Source: Apostichopus leukothele
Taxonomy: Eukaryota; Echinodermata; Holothuroidea; Aspidochirotida; Stichopodidae
Reading direction: 5' to 3'
Length of the DNA: 20,960 bases
NCBI GenBank assembly: GCA_010014835.2
Contig: JAAAKB020157270.1
Coordinates: forward strand, 1 to 20,960
Both the position numbers and the translations under genes were made by a program. Positions within the stretch are counted from its first letter, which is position 1. Each line of letters begins with the position of its first letter. The notes under the pieces are model-generated. The model saw only the letters and a list, made by a program, of their open reading frames with translations, was not told the DNA's origin and ran no database searches. This document shows, in pieces, positions 19,457 to 20,960 of the stretch.

Positions 19457-20340
19457 ACTCTCCTCGGAAATTTCAGGTTGTATCAAGGGAGAATATAGGT
19501 GTAATTTGTGCGACAGAGCATAACGAAACAACTGATCGAAATTCTCCCGAAACTGCCAAAAGGAGTCTACATTTTCGGCACCTTTTCTCCCCTTACTTCA
19601 CGAAACACAGTTTACCTACTGCCTTTCAAAACACTTAAGGTTAATGCAACTGTGACATTGAATAGCCTCGGAAACGCTGGAAATGTCTTTTCTGCAGAAC
19701 GTATCCTTGCGGTACCTCTTGGTGCCTGGACGTATATTATCTAAACCATGAATCGACAAAGTCAAGGTAAAAGCAAAATTATATGAGCTATTCCGGGGCA
19801 GACAATATTCCTCTTAAAGGTGACATTTAAAACATCTTTACAATTTATGTATGTATGAGGATCGTATAAAAATGTATGTACTTTGTTTCTACAGCAAGAA
19901 AGAATAAATGATGAAGATTTTATCTAACAGTTAAATGGTTGGCTCTTTTAAAAAGTAATGTAGTGAGGATGGATTGATAAGTTTTACCTATATCTTTGAC
20001 CATCTTTGTTTTCTGTTTTGAGGAAAATTATTCCTTCGCCATGTAGAAATTATAACAAACCAAAACAAGAAAAGATGACTAAAAAATAACGCTCAACATA
20101 ACGTTGGTATAGTTTTGAATTAGTTATACTAGATTCCAATAACGAAAGTCAACCACGACTTGATAGAAAGTATGAAACCGTTTATTGGTATACTCACTTT
20201 TACGACGATATTATCAAACATAAACAGAAATATTTAATTGCTAATGCAACAGCAAGAAACTCAGCGTCTTTTCTTAAACACTTATCCGAGATTTTCGTTA
20301 CCAAAATGGACAAAGTTCTTTCTCCCACTCTGTATCTGAT
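19457..20340. other. Gene-less stretch
   Basis: No gene is supportable. Overlapping plus-strand frames at 19426-19638 and 19508-19744 are in different phases and have no known motif. The string CTTAAAGGTGACATTTAAAAC near 19813 is AT-rich and unremarkable within this window. Confidence 0.5.
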
Positions 20341-20375
20341 TGTTTTTATGGGGGTGCAGGGTGGAGTTAAAGGGA

Positions 20376-20388
20376 GGGGGGGGGGGGG
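20376..20388. repeat. G13 homopolymer run in a G-rich patch
   Basis: Thirteen consecutive G follow GGGA, downstream of GGGGG and GGG tracts from 20350. The patch could form a G-quadruplex on the plus strand. It lies inside the frame at 20306-20656 and generates its Gly-rich stretch, so that frame is probably spurious. Confidence 0.85.
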
Positions 20389-20747
20389 TAAAATTGGGAC
20401 ACGAAAAATACGTATAGTACGAGATAACGTAATACACAAAAACAGGAATAAGTCAAAATACATTTTAAACTTTTATTACTTTAAGATACCTAGCGAATGT
20501 GTCAGGAAGCATTTTCGGCAAAGACTATTGAAGCAAGCAAGGAAACACAATAAACCACCAGCACATGTACCTTTTCGAAATGCATCCGATAAATGTTTCA
20601 AACCTTGCTTCATGAGAAACATGTTATCTATTATCTGTATATTTTGCATTGTCTAAGACCTGCAGGGTATAACCCTCAAAGAAGCCTTCTGCATAGTACA
20701 AAAGAATAATTAAAAAATAAAATATTTAAAACAAGAAATGTGTTTAA

Positions 20748-20828
20748 TTGGTACTACTATATTTGTCTGCAGCCTTTGACACAACGGATCATGAAATTTT
20801 ACTATCTAAATTGGAAAAGATTTTAATC
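20748..20828 (+). pseudogene. Fragment of non-LTR retrotransposon reverse transcriptase (motif A)
   Basis: In the frame of 20748 the translation reads LVLLYLSAAFDTTDHEILL followed by SKLEK. This is the conserved motif A block of LINE reverse transcriptases, usually LVLLDLSAAFDTIDH in CR1/L2/Jockey-type elements. The catalytic Asp of AFD is present at codon 20778-20780. The first Asp of the usual LLDLS is Tyr here. A stop (TAA, 20745-20747) precedes the block. The similarity fades after SKLEK, and the C11 run begins at 20847. Neither the later YADD motif nor the endonuclease domain is seen. It is a short, dead relic, probably extending poorly on either side. Confidence 0.75.
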
Positions 20829-20846
20829 GTAACTTTAATCATACTG

Positions 20847-20892
20847 CCCCCCCCCCCGTCCACCCCTTCCCTCCCCTACCCTCCCCTTCCCC
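20847..20892 (-). repeat. C11 run and C-rich tract with G-quadruplex potential
   Basis: Eleven C at 20847-20857 are followed at 20863-20892 by six tracts of three or four C separated by one or two bases. On the minus strand this reads GGGGAAGGGGAGGGTAGGGG and onward, which satisfies the standard four-tract G-quadruplex pattern more than once. It lies immediately downstream of the reverse transcriptase relic and may mark a junction. Confidence 0.8.
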
Positions 20893-20960
20893 AGTTTGTG
20901 GAACTTACTTCCAGTAGATATTAGGTCTCTGGACTCACTTTATGCATCGTGTTAAAACTC

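Noticed and set aside
20306-20656. 116-codon plus-strand frame with a Gly-rich stretch
   Set aside because: The Gly-rich part is produced by the G13 homopolymer, whose length is likely unstable. The overlapping minus frame at 20200-20463 gets its Pro-rich stretch from the same run.
1-20960. Bacterial or phage features such as operons, Shine-Dalgarno sites, terminators or CRISPR arrays
   Set aside because: There is no dense coding, and no regularly spaced repeats or promoter-gene organisation. Many of the longer open frames begin at non-ATG codons and are interpreted as chance.

Overview
The window looks like gene-poor nuclear DNA from an animal. It is roughly two-thirds A+T and full of stop codons in all six frames. 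It has short microsatellites, isolated C or G homopolymer runs in an AT-rich background, old repeat copies and one eroded non-LTR retrotransposon fragment. Bacterial layout is absent: no packed genes, no ribosome binding sites and no operons. The transposon types and the CAGTGGCGGA-type repeat end suggest a marine invertebrate, possibly an echinoderm. That taxonomic guess is weak. I found no complete protein-coding gene, no rRNA or intact tRNA gene and no CRISPR array. Most open frames are short, start at non-ATG codons and match no family I know.

Region by region: 1-2.8 kb holds a probable repeat terminus (about 112-172) and otherwise anonymous DNA. A short inverted-repeat element lies at 2841-2981. 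Two copies of one unusual transposon family follow, at 3091-3567 and 5645-6172, in opposite internal orientation. Each has terminal inverted repeats and a 7-bp target duplication (perfect in copy 1, one mismatch in copy 2). Each end is built as, or derived from, a long imperfect palindrome. The middle of one of these hairpins points in opposite directions in the two copies. From 6.2 to 8.5 kb only a CT microsatellite stands out. A repeat of about 440 bp occurs at 8536-8974 and again at 13754-14200, and a fragment of it recurs at 8971-9041. The second full copy lies in a reading frame open from 13339 to 14190 except for one stop codon. The 9-13.3 kb and 14.2-18.6 kb stretches contain only small palindromes and simple repeats.

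At the right end, 18603-19456 appears to be an old tandem duplication of a unit of about 220 bp. About 410 bp seems to have been inserted in its second copy, and that insert carries a 93-codon minus-strand open frame. The last 700 bp contain a G13 run, a relic of reverse transcriptase motif A (LSAAFDTTDH) and a C-rich tract able to form a G-quadruplex on the minus strand.

No set of genes here works together. The window is best read as intergenic or intronic DNA shaped by mobile elements, and the compound-hairpin transposon family is its most distinctive content.
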